A stretch of 64,000 nt of DNA from Georgenia thermotolerans (GCF_009193185.1 NZ_VUKF01000003.1:62001-126000); one strand, 5' to 3'. Shown: positions 1 through 8,449, counted from the first letter of the stretch. A program made the numbers and translations. Notes: generated from the sequence alone by a model not told the origin.

Positions 1-625
1 CCCGGGCCAGCCCCCGGTGCACCACGACCAGCGCGTGGGTCACGGCCGGCGCGGAGAGGAGGAAGACGACGCCCACCGCGGTGGTGACGACGACGTCGGC
101 GACCGGGCCGTCGAACCCGAGCAGCCAGGCCAGGCCGTAGCGGTCCGCCGAGCGCAGGAACGGCTCGTACAGGACGTAGAGCGGGCCGCCGATGCCGATC
201 GCCCACCAGGTGATCGTGAGGATGAAGGTGGTCAGGGCCACCGGGAAGTCGAGGAGCAGGTAGAGCAGGTCGAGCCAGCGCTGGCCGTCGCGGAGCTTGG
301 CGAGCACGCGGCGCCAGAACCGGGGCTCGGGCGGCGTGTACGGGCGCGGCCGTGGGATCGGCTGGCCGACGGCGGCGAGGCGGCGGCCCTCCAGGTCGCC
401 CAGGCCGCCCGCGGCGCTCAGCGTCAGCGCCATGACGGGTAGGCCGAGCAGGGTGACCAGGAGTCCGGCGCTGAGGCTGATGCCCGCGACGAAGACGACG
501 AAGCCGACGATGGCCAGCGGCAGGCCGGCGAGGAGGTAGACGGCCTCGCGGCCGGCGCGGCGGAGGAGGCCCGAGAGCCCGATGCTGGAGGGCACGGGCG
601 GGACGGTAGCAGTGGTTGCGCTCAT
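1..625 (-). CDS. Sensor histidine kinase, N-terminal sensor domain (partial, cut by window edge)
   Basis: About 208 residues are visible, beginning at an ATG at 625-623 and running off the left edge. The visible part has four hydrophobic stretches arranged in two pairs. A soluble stretch with the motif RPRPYTPPEPRFWRRV lies between the pairs. This matches the membrane 'putative sensor' domain (Pfam Sensor type) at the N-terminus of many actinobacterial two-component kinases. The kinase and ATPase domains would lie outside the window, so calling it a kinase is inference from the family. It would sit in the cytoplasmic membrane and phosphorylate a response regulator. It runs the same way as the flotillin gene, with 86 nt between them. 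Confidence 0.7.
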   Translation of the reverse strand, partial: MSATTATVPPVPSSIGLSGLLRRAGREAVYLLAGLPLAIVGFVVFVAGISLSAGLLVTLLGLPVMALTLSAAGGLGDLEGRRLAAVGQPIPRPRPYTPPEPRFWRRVLAKLRDGQRWLDLLYLLLDFPVALTTFILTITWWAIGIGGPLYVLYEPFLRSADRYGLAWLLGFDGPVADVVVTTAVGVVFLLSAPAVTHALVVVHRGLAR

Positions 626-711
626 GTCCTCGAGCCTTCCGGGCGCCGCCGTCCGCCACCAGGGAGCCTGCACGCCAGCTGGGGGTAGGGCTGACCCCAC
701 CTCACGCGTGC

Positions 712-2214
712 TCAGGCCTCGACCGCGGCGACGCCGTCGGCCCGCTCCTTTCCGACGCCATCGACCGACGGGGGCGTGCGGCCGTCGACCGACGGGTTCC
801 CGACGCCGTCGAGCGACTCCCCGCCGTTGCCGGCGACACCGGCGAGCAGGCTGGCGAGGTTGAGGCCGGTCAGCGCGCCGATGACGTGCTGGCCCTCGCC
901 GAGCACCTGGCCCGCGATCTTCGTGACGGCGCCGGCGCCGTCGGTGCCGACCACCGTGAGGTTGTCGATCTGGCCAACCGGCTCGGCGGCGGCCCGGGTG
1001 ATCTCCGGGAGCAGGCCGACGAGCTGCTGCATGATGACGGCGCTGCCCTGCTGGGCCAGCGCCTCCGCCTGCGCCCGGGTGGCCTCGGCGGTCGCCAGGC
1101 CCTCCGCCCGGGCGGCGGCGGCGCGGGCCTCGCCGAGCGCGGTGATGGCCCTCGCCTCGTTCGCCTGGGCGGCGAGCTCGGCCTCGGCCATCGTCGTGCG
1201 CTTGAACGCCTCCGCCTCGGTCTCGGCCTTCCGGGCGTCGCGCGCGCCCTCGGCCTCCTTCGCTGCGGCGTACGCGGCGGCGTCGGCGGGCTTGCGCACG
1301 TCGATGTCGAGCTGCTGCTCGGTGACCTTGGCCTTCTCCTCCAGCGCGGCGCGCTCCTCGGTGGCGACGATCCGCTCCTGCTCGGCCCGGGCGCGCTGAC
1401 CGGCGGCCTCGGCCTCGGCGTTGGCCTTGTCGGTCTCGGCCTTGATGGTCGCCTGCTTGAGGGCGAGGTCACGCTCGCGCTCGGCGATCCGCTCCTGCGC
1501 CTGGAGCTGGGCGGTCTCCGAGGCGAGCCGCGCCTCGGCCTCCTGCACCTCGGCGATCTGCCGCGCCCGGGCGGCCTGCGCCCGGCCGAGGTTGGCCAGG
1601 TAGTCCGACCCCGGGGTGGAGATGTCCGAGAGGTTGACCAGGTCGATGTGGAAGCCCTGCTGGTGCAGGTCCGGGCGGATCGAGTCGAACACCTGCTTCT
1701 GCAGGGCCTCGCGGTCGGAGATGATCTCCTCGACCGTCATCGAGCCCAGCACCGGGCGCAGCGCGCCCTCCAGCGCCTGCTGGAGGGGCTGCTCGAGGTT
1801 GGCCTGCTGGCTGGTGAACCGCTGCGCGGCCCGGCGCACGCCGTCGGCGTCGCCGCGGACCTTGAACAGCACGGACGCCTTCACCCCGACGGAGATGAAG
1901 TTCTTGTCCACCCCTTCGACGGTCAGCGAGAGCTGACGCTGCTCGAGGGAGATACGGGTGACGGACTCGAAGAAGGGCTTGACGAAGGCCCGGCCACCGA
2001 TGACGACCCGCGGTCCCTTGCCGTCGACGACATCGCTGAGCGGCAGCGCGTCCAGGCTCCCGGTGGGGCCGCCCTTGGTGTCGTTGCGGCCGACGATCAC
2101 GAGCGCCTCGTTGAGGTCCACGGTCCGGATGGACCGCCGCACCATCGCGAACACGACGATGGCGGCCACGAGGACGGCCCCGATGACCGGGATGCTTCCG
2201 ATGATGAGTTCCAC
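712..2214 (-). CDS. Flotillin family (SPFH/band 7) membrane scaffold protein
   Basis: 500 residues. I chose the GTG start at 2214 because AAAGGA precedes it by 8 nt and the protein then begins with the expected membrane anchor (VELIIGSIPVIGAVLVAAIV). An SPFH domain follows (about residues 30-190). After it comes a long Ala/Glu-rich coiled coil (about 200-400) with the flotillin motifs EAEARLASETAQLQAQE and AEAEAFKRTT. The C-terminal flotillin region (PEITRAAAEPVGQIDNLTVV) is also present. Flotillins organise membrane microdomains; no enzymatic role is implied. The last 40 residues are an odd, low-complexity tail with repeated S/V-DG units. Reading further upstream in frame gives only low-complexity sequence, so the longer version is unlikely. 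Confidence 0.88.
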   Translation of the reverse strand: MELIIGSIPVIGAVLVAAIVVFAMVRRSIRTVDLNEALVIVGRNDTKGGPTGSLDALPLSDVVDGKGPRVVIGGRAFVKPFFESVTRISLEQRQLSLTVEGVDKNFISVGVKASVLFKVRGDADGVRRAAQRFTSQQANLEQPLQQALEGALRPVLGSMTVEEIISDREALQKQVFDSIRPDLHQQGFHIDLVNLSDISTPGSDYLANLGRAQAARARQIAEVQEAEARLASETAQLQAQERIAERERDLALKQATIKAETDKANAEAEAAGQRARAEQERIVATEERAALEEKAKVTEQQLDIDVRKPADAAAYAAAKEAEGARDARKAETEAEAFKRTTMAEAELAAQANEARAITALGEARAAAARAEGLATAEATRAQAEALAQQGSAVIMQQLVGLLPEITRAAAEPVGQIDNLTVVGTDGAGAVTKIAGQVLGEGQHVIGALTGLNLASLLAGVAGNGGESLDGVGNPSVDGRTPPSVDGVGKERADGVAAVEA

Positions 2215-2549
2215 GGCTCGATTCCTTTGCTGGATGCGCGATTCGCGCGGCTCCGAGCGCCAGTGCGTCAAACCGCACGCGCGCTGTCCGTGCAGTTTCT
2301 CAATTTCGGGTGCCATGCGGGCGCATATTCCGTCAGGCAGTCCACAAATCTGCGCCCGCCAGGGAGCTTCCGGGTGGCTCCCGGATGGACGGTGGGCGAG
2401 GGAACGGCGGTCGCGAGCGACAATCGGGGGGAACGCGCTGTCGATCCGGCCCGGCGCGGGCGTCTCACCGCCCCGTCGCCACCGAGCCTTCGAGGACCAG
2501 CCGCGCATGAGGGGGAGCGGCGCCCCGGAAGCACCGAGGGAGAAGAGAC

Positions 2550-3482
2550 GTGGATCGTCGGCGAGTGGTCGCCGGGTCGTCGCTGGTGGCGGCGACGCTG
2601 TTCTGGGCCGGGAACTACGTGCTCGGGGCGGTCGCCGTCGGGCAGATGGATCCGCTGAGCCTGGTGGTCCTGCGCTGGGCGCTCGCCCTCGTCCCCCTCG
2701 TGGTCATCGCCCAGCTCACCGAGAAGCCAGACTGGCGGGAGGTCGTCCGGCACTGGCCCTGGCTGGTGACGCTGAGCCTCACCGGCCTGGCCGGGTACAA
2801 CCTGCTGCTCTACGCCGCGCTGGAGCACACCAGCCCGTTCAACGCCTCGCTCATCAACGCCTTCGCCCCCGCGCTGATCCTGCTCGCCGCCGCGGTGTTC
2901 CTGCGCCAGCGGCTGACGCTGTGGGGCGTGGCCGGAGTGCTCGTGGCGCTCGTCGGCGTCCTCGTCGTGCTCACCGACGGAGCCCTGGCCGACCTCGCGA
3001 GCCTCGACCTGGGGGCAGGGGACCTGCTCATGCTCGGCGCGATCGGGGTGTGGACGGCCTACACCATCATCGGCCGCCGCGCCCCGGCGCTGCCCCCGAT
3101 CGCCTCCACCGCCGCCCAGGCGGCGGTGACGCTCGTGGCCACGACGCCCTTCGCCGTCGCCGGCGGCCTCGACCTGCCCCGGGACGCCGGCGGGGCGTGG
3201 TCGCTCGTCTTCATCGCGCTGTTCCCCTCGGTGCTGTCCTACCTGCTGTGGAACCGGGCGCTGACCGTGTTCGAGGCCGGGCGGGCCGGCGTCTACCTCA
3301 ACCTCATCACCGTCTTCACGGCCCTCGCGACGGTCCTCATGGGCCAGCCGCTTCACCTCGCCCAGGTTCTCGGCGGCGTCCTCGTCCTCGCCGGCGTGGC
3401 GCTGACCGGCCGCCGCCCGCCCGCGCCGGCGCTCGCGGACACGGTCGGCGCCGGCGGGGCCCCGCAGGCCCGCGGCGCCTGA
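2550..3482 (+). CDS. EamA/DMT superfamily transporter
   Basis: 310 residues from a GTG start preceded by GGGAGAAGAG. Ten hydrophobic segments fall into two EamA halves (about residues 5-135 and 150-285). Typical motifs are FWAGNYVLGAVAVGQMDPLSL near the N-terminus and PSVLSYLLWNRALTVFEAGR in the second half. Proteins of this family are drug/metabolite transporters of the inner membrane. Their substrate cannot be predicted from sequence. The gene stands alone, divergent from the flotillin gene and convergent with the MFS gene at 3555. Confidence 0.85.
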   Translation: MDRRRVVAGSSLVAATLFWAGNYVLGAVAVGQMDPLSLVVLRWALALVPLVVIAQLTEKPDWREVVRHWPWLVTLSLTGLAGYNLLLYAALEHTSPFNASLINAFAPALILLAAAVFLRQRLTLWGVAGVLVALVGVLVVLTDGALADLASLDLGAGDLLMLGAIGVWTAYTIIGRRAPALPPIASTAAQAAVTLVATTPFAVAGGLDLPRDAGGAWSLVFIALFPSVLSYLLWNRALTVFEAGRAGVYLNLITVFTALATVLMGQPLHLAQVLGGVLVLAGVALTGRRPPAPALADTVGAGGAPQARGA

Positions 3483-3512
3483 GACCGGCCTGGGACTACG
3501 GAAGGGGGGGGC

Positions 3513-3535
3513 GGCCGGGCCGCACCGCCCCGGCC
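3513..3535. terminator. Possible bidirectional terminator between EamA and MFS genes
   Basis: GGCCGGG and CCCGGCC form a 7-bp stem with a 9-nt loop. It lies in the 72-nt gap where two genes converge. There is no T-run, as is usual in high-GC actinobacteria. Confidence 0.35.
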
Positions 3536-3554
3536 GGCCCTCGCCGGTTCACCG

Positions 3555-5087
3555 TCAGGCCTGGGCGGCCTCGCGCTCGGCGACGACCTCGCGCACCGGC
3601 GCGGTGTCGGGGCGGAGGCGCCGGACGAACGGTGCGCACAGCACGCCGACCAGGCCGAGGCAGCCGCCGACGACGAACGCGACCTCGGTGCCGGCCACCG
3701 TCGCCTGGGCCTCGCCTGCCTGGCCGGCGGCGGCCGCGGCGGCACCAATGGTCAGCGCGGCGACCAGCACCGCGGTGCCCGCGGCACCGGCCAGCTGCTG
3801 GAGGGTGTTCATGATCGCGCTGCCGTGCGGGTACAGGTGCCGCGGCAGGGAGCCCAGCGACACGGTCATCAGCGGCGTCATGACCAGGGCCATGCCAGTG
3901 CAGAAGACCAGGTGCATGGCGACGACGAGCCCGAGGGGCGTGTCCGCGCCCACGGTGCTCAGCCAGAACTGGCCGCCGGCCATGAGGATCGTGCCGGGGA
4001 TGACCAGCGGCCGCGGACCCGCGACGTCGTAGATCTTGCCGGCGACGGGGGAGAGGATGCCCTGGATCAGCCCGCCGGGCAGCAGCAGCAGGCCGGTGGT
4101 CGCGATGCCGACGCCCGCGCCGGCCTGCAGGTAGATGGGCAGCACCACGACCGTGCCGAGCATCGTGGCCATGGCAATGACGACGACCGCGACGGAGATC
4201 CGGAAGTTGTGGACGGTGAACGGGCGCAGGTCGAGCAGCGCGGCGTCGGTGCGCTGCAGGCGCAGCTGGCGCCGGACGAACAGCACGAGCGCGACCACGC
4301 CGACGGCGAGCGCGGCCAGCGGCGCCAGGTGGCCCTGCAGGACGGCGCCGAGCGAGGCGAGGGCGTAGACGAGCCCGCCGAAGCCGAGCGCCGCCAGCAC
4401 CACGGAGCCGGCGTCCATCCGGGCCTGGATCGTCTCGTTCGTCGTCCGGATGAGGACGAGGCCGAGCGCGAGGACGACGAGGCCGAACGGCAGCATCATC
4501 CCGAACAGCGCGCGCCAGCCGAAGTGGTCGACGACGACGCCGGAGAGCGTGGGCCCGACGGCGGGGGCCATGGAGATGACGACGGAGTTGAGGCCCATCA
4601 CCATGCCGCGCTTCTCCACGGGCACCGAGGTCAGCGTGGTGGTCATGAGCAGCGGCAGGATGATCGCGGTGCCGGCGGCCTGGATCACGCGGGCGAGCAG
4701 CACGACGGCGAAGCTCGGCGCCAGCACCGCCAGCGCGGTCCCGACGACGAATAGGACGAGCGCGGCCGTGAACAGCGCGCGGCTGGTGAAACGCTGGATG
4801 AGGAAACCGGTGGTCGGGATGACCACGGCCATGGTGAGCATGAAGCCGGTGGTCAGCCACTGACCCGCGGCCGGGGTGACGGCGAAGTCCGCCATGATCG
4901 GCGGCAGCGCGACGCTCAGCGCGGTCTCGTTGAGCATCATGACGAACGCGGACACCACCAGCACGGCGAGCACCGGGCCGACCCGGCCGACCACCTTCTC
5001 CGTCTCGATGGCCGCGGGCGCCTGCGGGCTGGGTGCGGGGCGCGAGCCGGGCGTGGGCGCGCGGTGCTGACGCGGGGCGTCTGTCAT
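3555..5087 (-). CDS. MFS multidrug exporter, DHA2 (14-TM, EmrB/QacA-like)
   Basis: 510 residues. After a polar N-terminus of about 40 residues there are 14 hydrophobic segments. DHA2 hallmarks are visible: LNETALSVALPPI in TM1, QWLTTGFMLTMAVVIPTTGFL in TM2, and ARVIQAAGTAIILPLLM in TM4. The substitution of LNET for the usual LD-T acid motif occurs in some DHA2 members. The family exports drugs and other hydrophobic compounds using the proton gradient. A TetR gene is divergent with a 117-nt gap that holds a palindrome at 5125-5139, so TetR control of this exporter is likely. Confidence 0.88.
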   Translation of the reverse strand: MTDAPRQHRAPTPGSRPAPSPQAPAAIETEKVVGRVGPVLAVLVVSAFVMMLNETALSVALPPIMADFAVTPAAGQWLTTGFMLTMAVVIPTTGFLIQRFTSRALFTAALVLFVVGTALAVLAPSFAVVLLARVIQAAGTAIILPLLMTTTLTSVPVEKRGMVMGLNSVVISMAPAVGPTLSGVVVDHFGWRALFGMMLPFGLVVLALGLVLIRTTNETIQARMDAGSVVLAALGFGGLVYALASLGAVLQGHLAPLAALAVGVVALVLFVRRQLRLQRTDAALLDLRPFTVHNFRISVAVVVIAMATMLGTVVVLPIYLQAGAGVGIATTGLLLLPGGLIQGILSPVAGKIYDVAGPRPLVIPGTILMAGGQFWLSTVGADTPLGLVVAMHLVFCTGMALVMTPLMTVSLGSLPRHLYPHGSAIMNTLQQLAGAAGTAVLVAALTIGAAAAAAGQAGEAQATVAGTEVAFVVGGCLGLVGVLCAPFVRRLRPDTAPVREVVAEREAAQA

Positions 5088-5124
5088 GGGACCTTCTTCC
5101 TGGGCGGAGCAAACCCCGACATGA

Positions 5125-5139
5125 TGTCACTGTGTGACA
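5125..5139. promoter_or_regulatory. Candidate TetR operator (TGTCAC-TGT-GTGACA)
   Basis: A perfect 6-bp inverted repeat with a 3-nt spacer lies between the MFS gene and its divergent TetR gene. The related half-site TGTCACAC occurs again at 5172-5179. A sister palindrome, TGACAC-C-GTGTCA, lies at 6136-6148 before the broken FMN reductase. The three sites share the core GTGTCA/TGACAC, which suggests one regulator once served all of them. Confidence 0.55.
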
Positions 5140-5204
5140 ACATGGCATAAGAGGACACCGACGGTGCTCCGTGTCACACCGGGCCGCGTGCTAGGAAGGA
5201 CCGC

Positions 5205-5807
5205 ATGGAGGACGACGCCGCACCCGACCTGCGCACGAGGCGCCGGCTGGACACCCGCATGGAGATCCAGGAGGCCGCCCTCGAGCTGTTCGAGGAGCAG
5301 GGGGTGCGGGAGACGACCGTCCAGCAGATCGCGGAGCGGGCCGGGGTCTCCGCCCGGACGTTCTTCCGCTACTTCGCCACCAAGGAGCAGGCGGCCCTGC
5401 CCGGCCAGCACCGCCTGGTCCGCGCGATCGACGCCATGGAGTTTCCCGACGCCGACCCCGCCGCCGTCCTGCGCGCCGTCGAGCAGGCGGCGGAGGCCGT
5501 CATGGCCGGTGAGAACGACCCGGAGCTGGCGGAGCACCGCCGCGTGGCGCGCCTCCTCGCCCGCGAGCGGGACCTGCGCTCCCTCGCCGCCTCCCAGGAG
5601 CAGCTCCTCATCGCCCGCCTGCGCGCCCGGCTCGCCGACCGGCTCGGCGGCGACGCGGCGTCCCTGCTGCTCGTGGCCGAGATCGCCGTCGCCGTCTGGC
5701 GCGCGGCGTGGGACCGGTGGGGCGAGCTCGCCCTCGAGGGCGAGGTGCGGGACCCGGTCGAGGTCTACCGCGCATGCCGGAGCGACCTGCGGCGCATCGT
5801 CGGCTGA
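5205..5807 (+). CDS. TetR/AcrR family repressor, probably of the divergent MFS exporter
   Basis: 200 residues. The N-terminal helix-turn-helix is at about residues 17-60 and reads TTVQQIAERAGVSARTFFRY, followed by FATKEQ, a clear TetR_N domain. The C-terminal part is a helical ligand pocket without a recognisable ligand class. The gene is divergent from the DHA2 exporter, and the candidate operator lies between them, the usual arrangement of a drug-responsive repressor and its pump. Confidence 0.88.
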   Translation: MEDDAAPDLRTRRRLDTRMEIQEAALELFEEQGVRETTVQQIAERAGVSARTFFRYFATKEQAALPGQHRLVRAIDAMEFPDADPAAVLRAVEQAAEAVMAGENDPELAEHRRVARLLARERDLRSLAASQEQLLIARLRARLADRLGGDAASLLLVAEIAVAVWRAAWDRWGELALEGEVRDPVEVYRACRSDLRRIVG

Positions 5808-5877
5808 GCCGGCGCCGGTCGCGGTAGCCGCGAGCGACGCGACGGGGCCGCTATCTCGAGCGAGGTGGTCGGGGTCG

Positions 5878-6133
5878 CTACCGGCGGGACGGCTCCGGCT
5901 CGGCCGGCCCGTGCAGGAAGTCCAGCGCGTTCTTCAGCACGGCATTGTCGCCGCGGCTCGTCCATGAGCGCCAGGGCCGGCTCGGCGAGGCCTGTGAACC
6001 GCACGTCGACGCCGCCGTGGGTCTCCGCCGCCTCCGGGATCCACTGGCCGACGTGGATGCCGCCGCGGCCGGCCTGAGCGCTGGCACGCACGATCCGGTC
6101 CCGAATCCGCCGCCGGACCCTTCTTGACTTCAT
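5878..6133 (-). pseudogene. Remnant of an NAD(P)H-dependent FMN reductase, frameshifted and truncated
   Basis: Reading from the ATG at 6133, one frame gives a stretch resembling the first half of the flavodoxin-like FMN reductase family: IVRASAQAGRGG where IVGSTRPGR is usual, then HVGQWIPEAAETHGG and ALALMDEP. After DEPR the homology continues in another frame with NAVLKNALDFLHG, which matches the conserved LKNALDFL of the same family, then stops. About 40 residues usually found between these two motifs are missing, and so is everything after them. It therefore looks like a decayed gene with an internal deletion or frameshift. Family assignment rests on motif memory and is moderate. Confidence 0.5.
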
Positions 6134-6135
6134 GC

Positions 6136-6148
6136 TGACACCGTGTCA
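6136..6148. promoter_or_regulatory. Palindrome TGACAC-C-GTGTCA, sister of the TetR operator at 5125
   Basis: A 13-nt perfect inverted repeat lies 2 nt upstream of the start codon of the FMN reductase remnant. Its half-sites match those of the palindrome between the MFS and tetR genes. On the minus strand it contains TTGACA, so it may once have overlapped a -35 box. Confidence 0.45.
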
Positions 6149-6347
6149 ACTTAGTGGACGTGACGTAAGGAGGGTCACATCACGAGGCGGTGCGCTACGG
6201 CCGAAGGACCCACGTCCGGCTCCCCGGTGCACCGTCCGCCGTCGCCGGCTCCCCGCCCCCGGGGGGAGCTGACCCCTCGTGACGGTTCGTGACCCCCGAC
6301 CCTGCGTGACGCCACAGCGGGCGCCGCGCTGACGAAAGGCAGTGCCG
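6149..6347 (+). promoter_or_regulatory. Leader/control region of the phosphotriesterase-like operon
   Basis: Three direct copies of CGTGAC occur at 6278-6283, 6288-6293 and 6305-6310. The first two are spaced by exactly one helical turn. A hairpin with arms GCTCCCC (6248-6254) and GGGGAGC (6263-6269) lies just upstream. Direct repeats one turn apart are typical of activator or response-regulator binding, but the protein is not known. No clear -35/-10 pair is visible. Confidence 0.35.
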
Positions 6348-7337
6348 ATGACGGACACGACAACCGCCGCGAGCAAGACCGTCAACACCGTTCTCGGGCC
6401 CGTGCCCGCGGAGGACCTGGGCGTCGTCGCGGTCCATGAGGCCCTGCTCTCGGTGGTCCCGGGGGCCGAGCACGCGTACGACATCACGATCGACCGCGCG
6501 GAGATCTTCGAGGTCCTCGCCACGAAGCTGACGGACTTCCGCGCGGCCGGCGGGAAGACGATCGTCGACAGCACCGGCATGTTTCACGGCCGCGACGTGC
6601 GGCTGTACGAGGCGCTCTCGCGGGCGACCGGCGTGCACATCGTCGCCTCGACCGGCATGGGCCCGGAGGAGATGCTCGGCGGGTACTTCCTCACCCCCCA
6701 GACCAACCCCCCGACGCCGTGGCCCGCGGAGAAGTTCGCCGACCTCTTCGCCCAGGAGGTCACCGACGGCATGGTCGTCCCGCGCGTGGAGCGCCGGGGC
6801 GCCGCCGGCCTGGTCGCGACCACGGCCACCCGGGCGGGCATGACCGCCACCGACGAGAGCCTGTTCCGCGGCGCCGCCCGCGCCGCGCAGGTCACCGGGG
6901 TACCGGTGTCGATCCGGTTCGGGGCCGACGCGGTGGCCGAGCTCGACGTCGTCCTGGACGAGGGCCTGCCGGCCGACCGCGTCGTCGTCGGCGGGCTCGA
7001 CCGCCGGGACGCCGTCGCCGCCGGGGCGCCGCTGGAGGTCGCGCGCCGCGGGGCGTTCGTGGCCCTGGACCACGTCGGCCTGAACGACGACGGCGACCAC
7101 CTCACCGACCGGGAGCGCGCCGCCCTGGTGGTCGAGCTCGTCGAGGCCGGCTTCGGCAACCGGGTGCTGGTCTCGAGCAACGCGATCGGCGTGGCCAAGG
7201 GCCGGCCCGCCTACGACCTGCCGTTCGGTTACGCCGCGACGACCTTCGTGCCCCTGGTCACCACGCTCGGCCTGGACGAGGCGGATGCCCGGCGGATCCT
7301 CGTGGACAACCCCCGGGACCTGCTCACCCTGGCCTGA
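6348..7337 (+). CDS. Phosphotriesterase-family protein lacking most metal ligands (probable pseudoenzyme)
   Basis: 329 residues from the ATG at 6348, which has AAAGG 9 nt upstream; a GTG 6 nt earlier is less well placed. It aligns end to end with the next protein, sharing NTVLGPxPAEDLGVVAxHE and GVHIVA.TG, so it is a TIM-barrel amidohydrolase of the phosphotriesterase/lactonase type. Five of the six expected metal ligands are changed. HEH becomes H30-E-A32, the bridging Lys becomes Ala, the two barrel His become Arg and Gly, and the last Asp becomes Asn. The reading frame is intact and codon use is normal, so it looks retained rather than decaying. A structural or regulatory partner of the downstream enzyme is the likeliest role (inference). 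Confidence 0.82.
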   Translation: MTDTTTAASKTVNTVLGPVPAEDLGVVAVHEALLSVVPGAEHAYDITIDRAEIFEVLATKLTDFRAAGGKTIVDSTGMFHGRDVRLYEALSRATGVHIVASTGMGPEEMLGGYFLTPQTNPPTPWPAEKFADLFAQEVTDGMVVPRVERRGAAGLVATTATRAGMTATDESLFRGAARAAQVTGVPVSIRFGADAVAELDVVLDEGLPADRVVVGGLDRRDAVAAGAPLEVARRGAFVALDHVGLNDDGDHLTDRERAALVVELVEAGFGNRVLVSSNAIGVAKGRPAYDLPFGYAATTFVPLVTTLGLDEADARRILVDNPRDLLTLA

Positions 7338-7377
7338 GCCTCCGGCCTATTGCTTTGTGACGTATTGGAGCTTGAAC

Positions 7378-8328
7378 ATGTCGAGAGTCAACACGGTCCT
7401 CGGGCCGATCCCGGCCGAGGAGCTGGGCGTCGTCGCCATCCACGAGCACATCGGGTACGGGATGCCCGGCTCGGAGCTGGACACGCGGTGGTGGAAGAGC
7501 CCTGAGGAGCGCTACGAGGAGACCGTCCCCAAGCTGCGGCAGTTCCACGAGTACGGCGGCGGGACCTTCGTGGACGCCACCGGCATCTGCAACGGCCGCG
7601 ACGTCGACTACTACAAGTCCCTGTCGGCCAAGACCGGCGTCCACATCGTCGCCTGCACCGGCTTCGTCGGCGGCGACACCGCCCTGCCGCACTTCGCCCG
7701 GGCGTCCGTGGACTACCTGACCCGCCAGTTCGTCCACGAGATCACCGTCGGCATCGGCACCACCGGCGCCCGCGCCGGGGTCATCAAGGTCGGCGTCAGC
7801 CGCGGCGGGCGCATGACGGACCTGGACAAGCGCATCTACCGCGCCGCCGCCCGCGCCGCTCTGGCCACCGGGGTGCCCATCCTGACCCACCTGGCCATCG
7901 ACGCCGAGAACGCCATCGCCATCTTCGCCGAGGAGGGGCTGGCGCTGGACCGGGTGCTCTTCGGTCACGCCGACGACGGCGTCAACGCCGAGAAGACGCG
8001 GGACACCTGGATCGCCGAGCAGGGCGGCCGGGTCGGCTTCGACACCTTCGGCTACGAGACCGAGCTCGAGGACCCGCCGTTCTGGGCCCGCCCCCGCCAG
8101 GAGCGCCTGGACCACTTCCTGCGCTTCATCGGCAAGCACCTGGACAAGGCGCTCGCCTCGGCCGACGCCAACTGCTCCCCGCTGGGCTGGCCCGGCGTCA
8201 AGGGCCACACCGTCAACTACATCTTCGAGGACCTCATCCCCGACCTGCGCCGGGCGGGCGTCGACGAGGCCACGATCACCCGGCTGTTCGTCGAGAACCC
8301 CGCCACCTTCCTGTCCATCCAGAACTGA
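7378..8328 (+). CDS. Phosphotriesterase-family metal hydrolase (lactonase-like)
   Basis: 316 residues from the ATG at 7378 with GGAG upstream. All metal ligands of the family are present: H22 and H24 (HEH), K137 in VIKVG (the carboxylated bridging Lys), H171 in LTHL, H197 in FGHAD and D263 in ASADAN. These enzymes hydrolyse lactones, phosphotriesters or esters in the cytoplasm. The start NTVLGPIPAEELGV is lactonase-like rather than organophosphate-hydrolase-like, but substrate is not determined. It follows its ligand-poor paralogue by 40 nt and precedes oxidative and hydrolytic genes, which suggests one catabolic operon. Confidence 0.87.
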   Translation: MSRVNTVLGPIPAEELGVVAIHEHIGYGMPGSELDTRWWKSPEERYEETVPKLRQFHEYGGGTFVDATGICNGRDVDYYKSLSAKTGVHIVACTGFVGGDTALPHFARASVDYLTRQFVHEITVGIGTTGARAGVIKVGVSRGGRMTDLDKRIYRAAARAALATGVPILTHLAIDAENAIAIFAEEGLALDRVLFGHADDGVNAEKTRDTWIAEQGGRVGFDTFGYETELEDPPFWARPRQERLDHFLRFIGKHLDKALASADANCSPLGWPGVKGHTVNYIFEDLIPDLRRAGVDEATITRLFVENPATFLSIQN

Positions 8329-8357
8329 CCCGCCCTGTCCATCCAGAACTGACCCGC
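8311..8357 (+). repeat. Tandem 23-nt duplication across a stop codon
   Basis: CTGTCCATCCAGAACTGACC plus CGC occurs at 8311-8333 and again, identically, at 8335-8357. The first copy encodes the last residues (LSIQN) and stop of the phosphotriesterase-like gene. The second copy is non-coding. It looks like a recent slippage duplication. Confidence 0.9.
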
Positions 8358-8449
8358 AACCGGCCCCGCGGGCCATCAGCCGTCCCCCGACCGCTCACCA
8401 CTCCTCCACCTATGGCGCACCGACGCGCCCGATCAGAAGGCGAAGAACA

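Noticed and set aside
17-863. Forward-strand frames over the start of the window
   Set aside because: They are Arg/Gly-rich shadows of the minus-strand sensor-kinase and flotillin genes; the minus-strand reading has real membrane segments and family motifs.
5765-6133. Intact 122-residue minus-strand protein
   Set aside because: The second half leaves the FMN-reductase homology, which continues in another frame, so the long frame is not a real protein.
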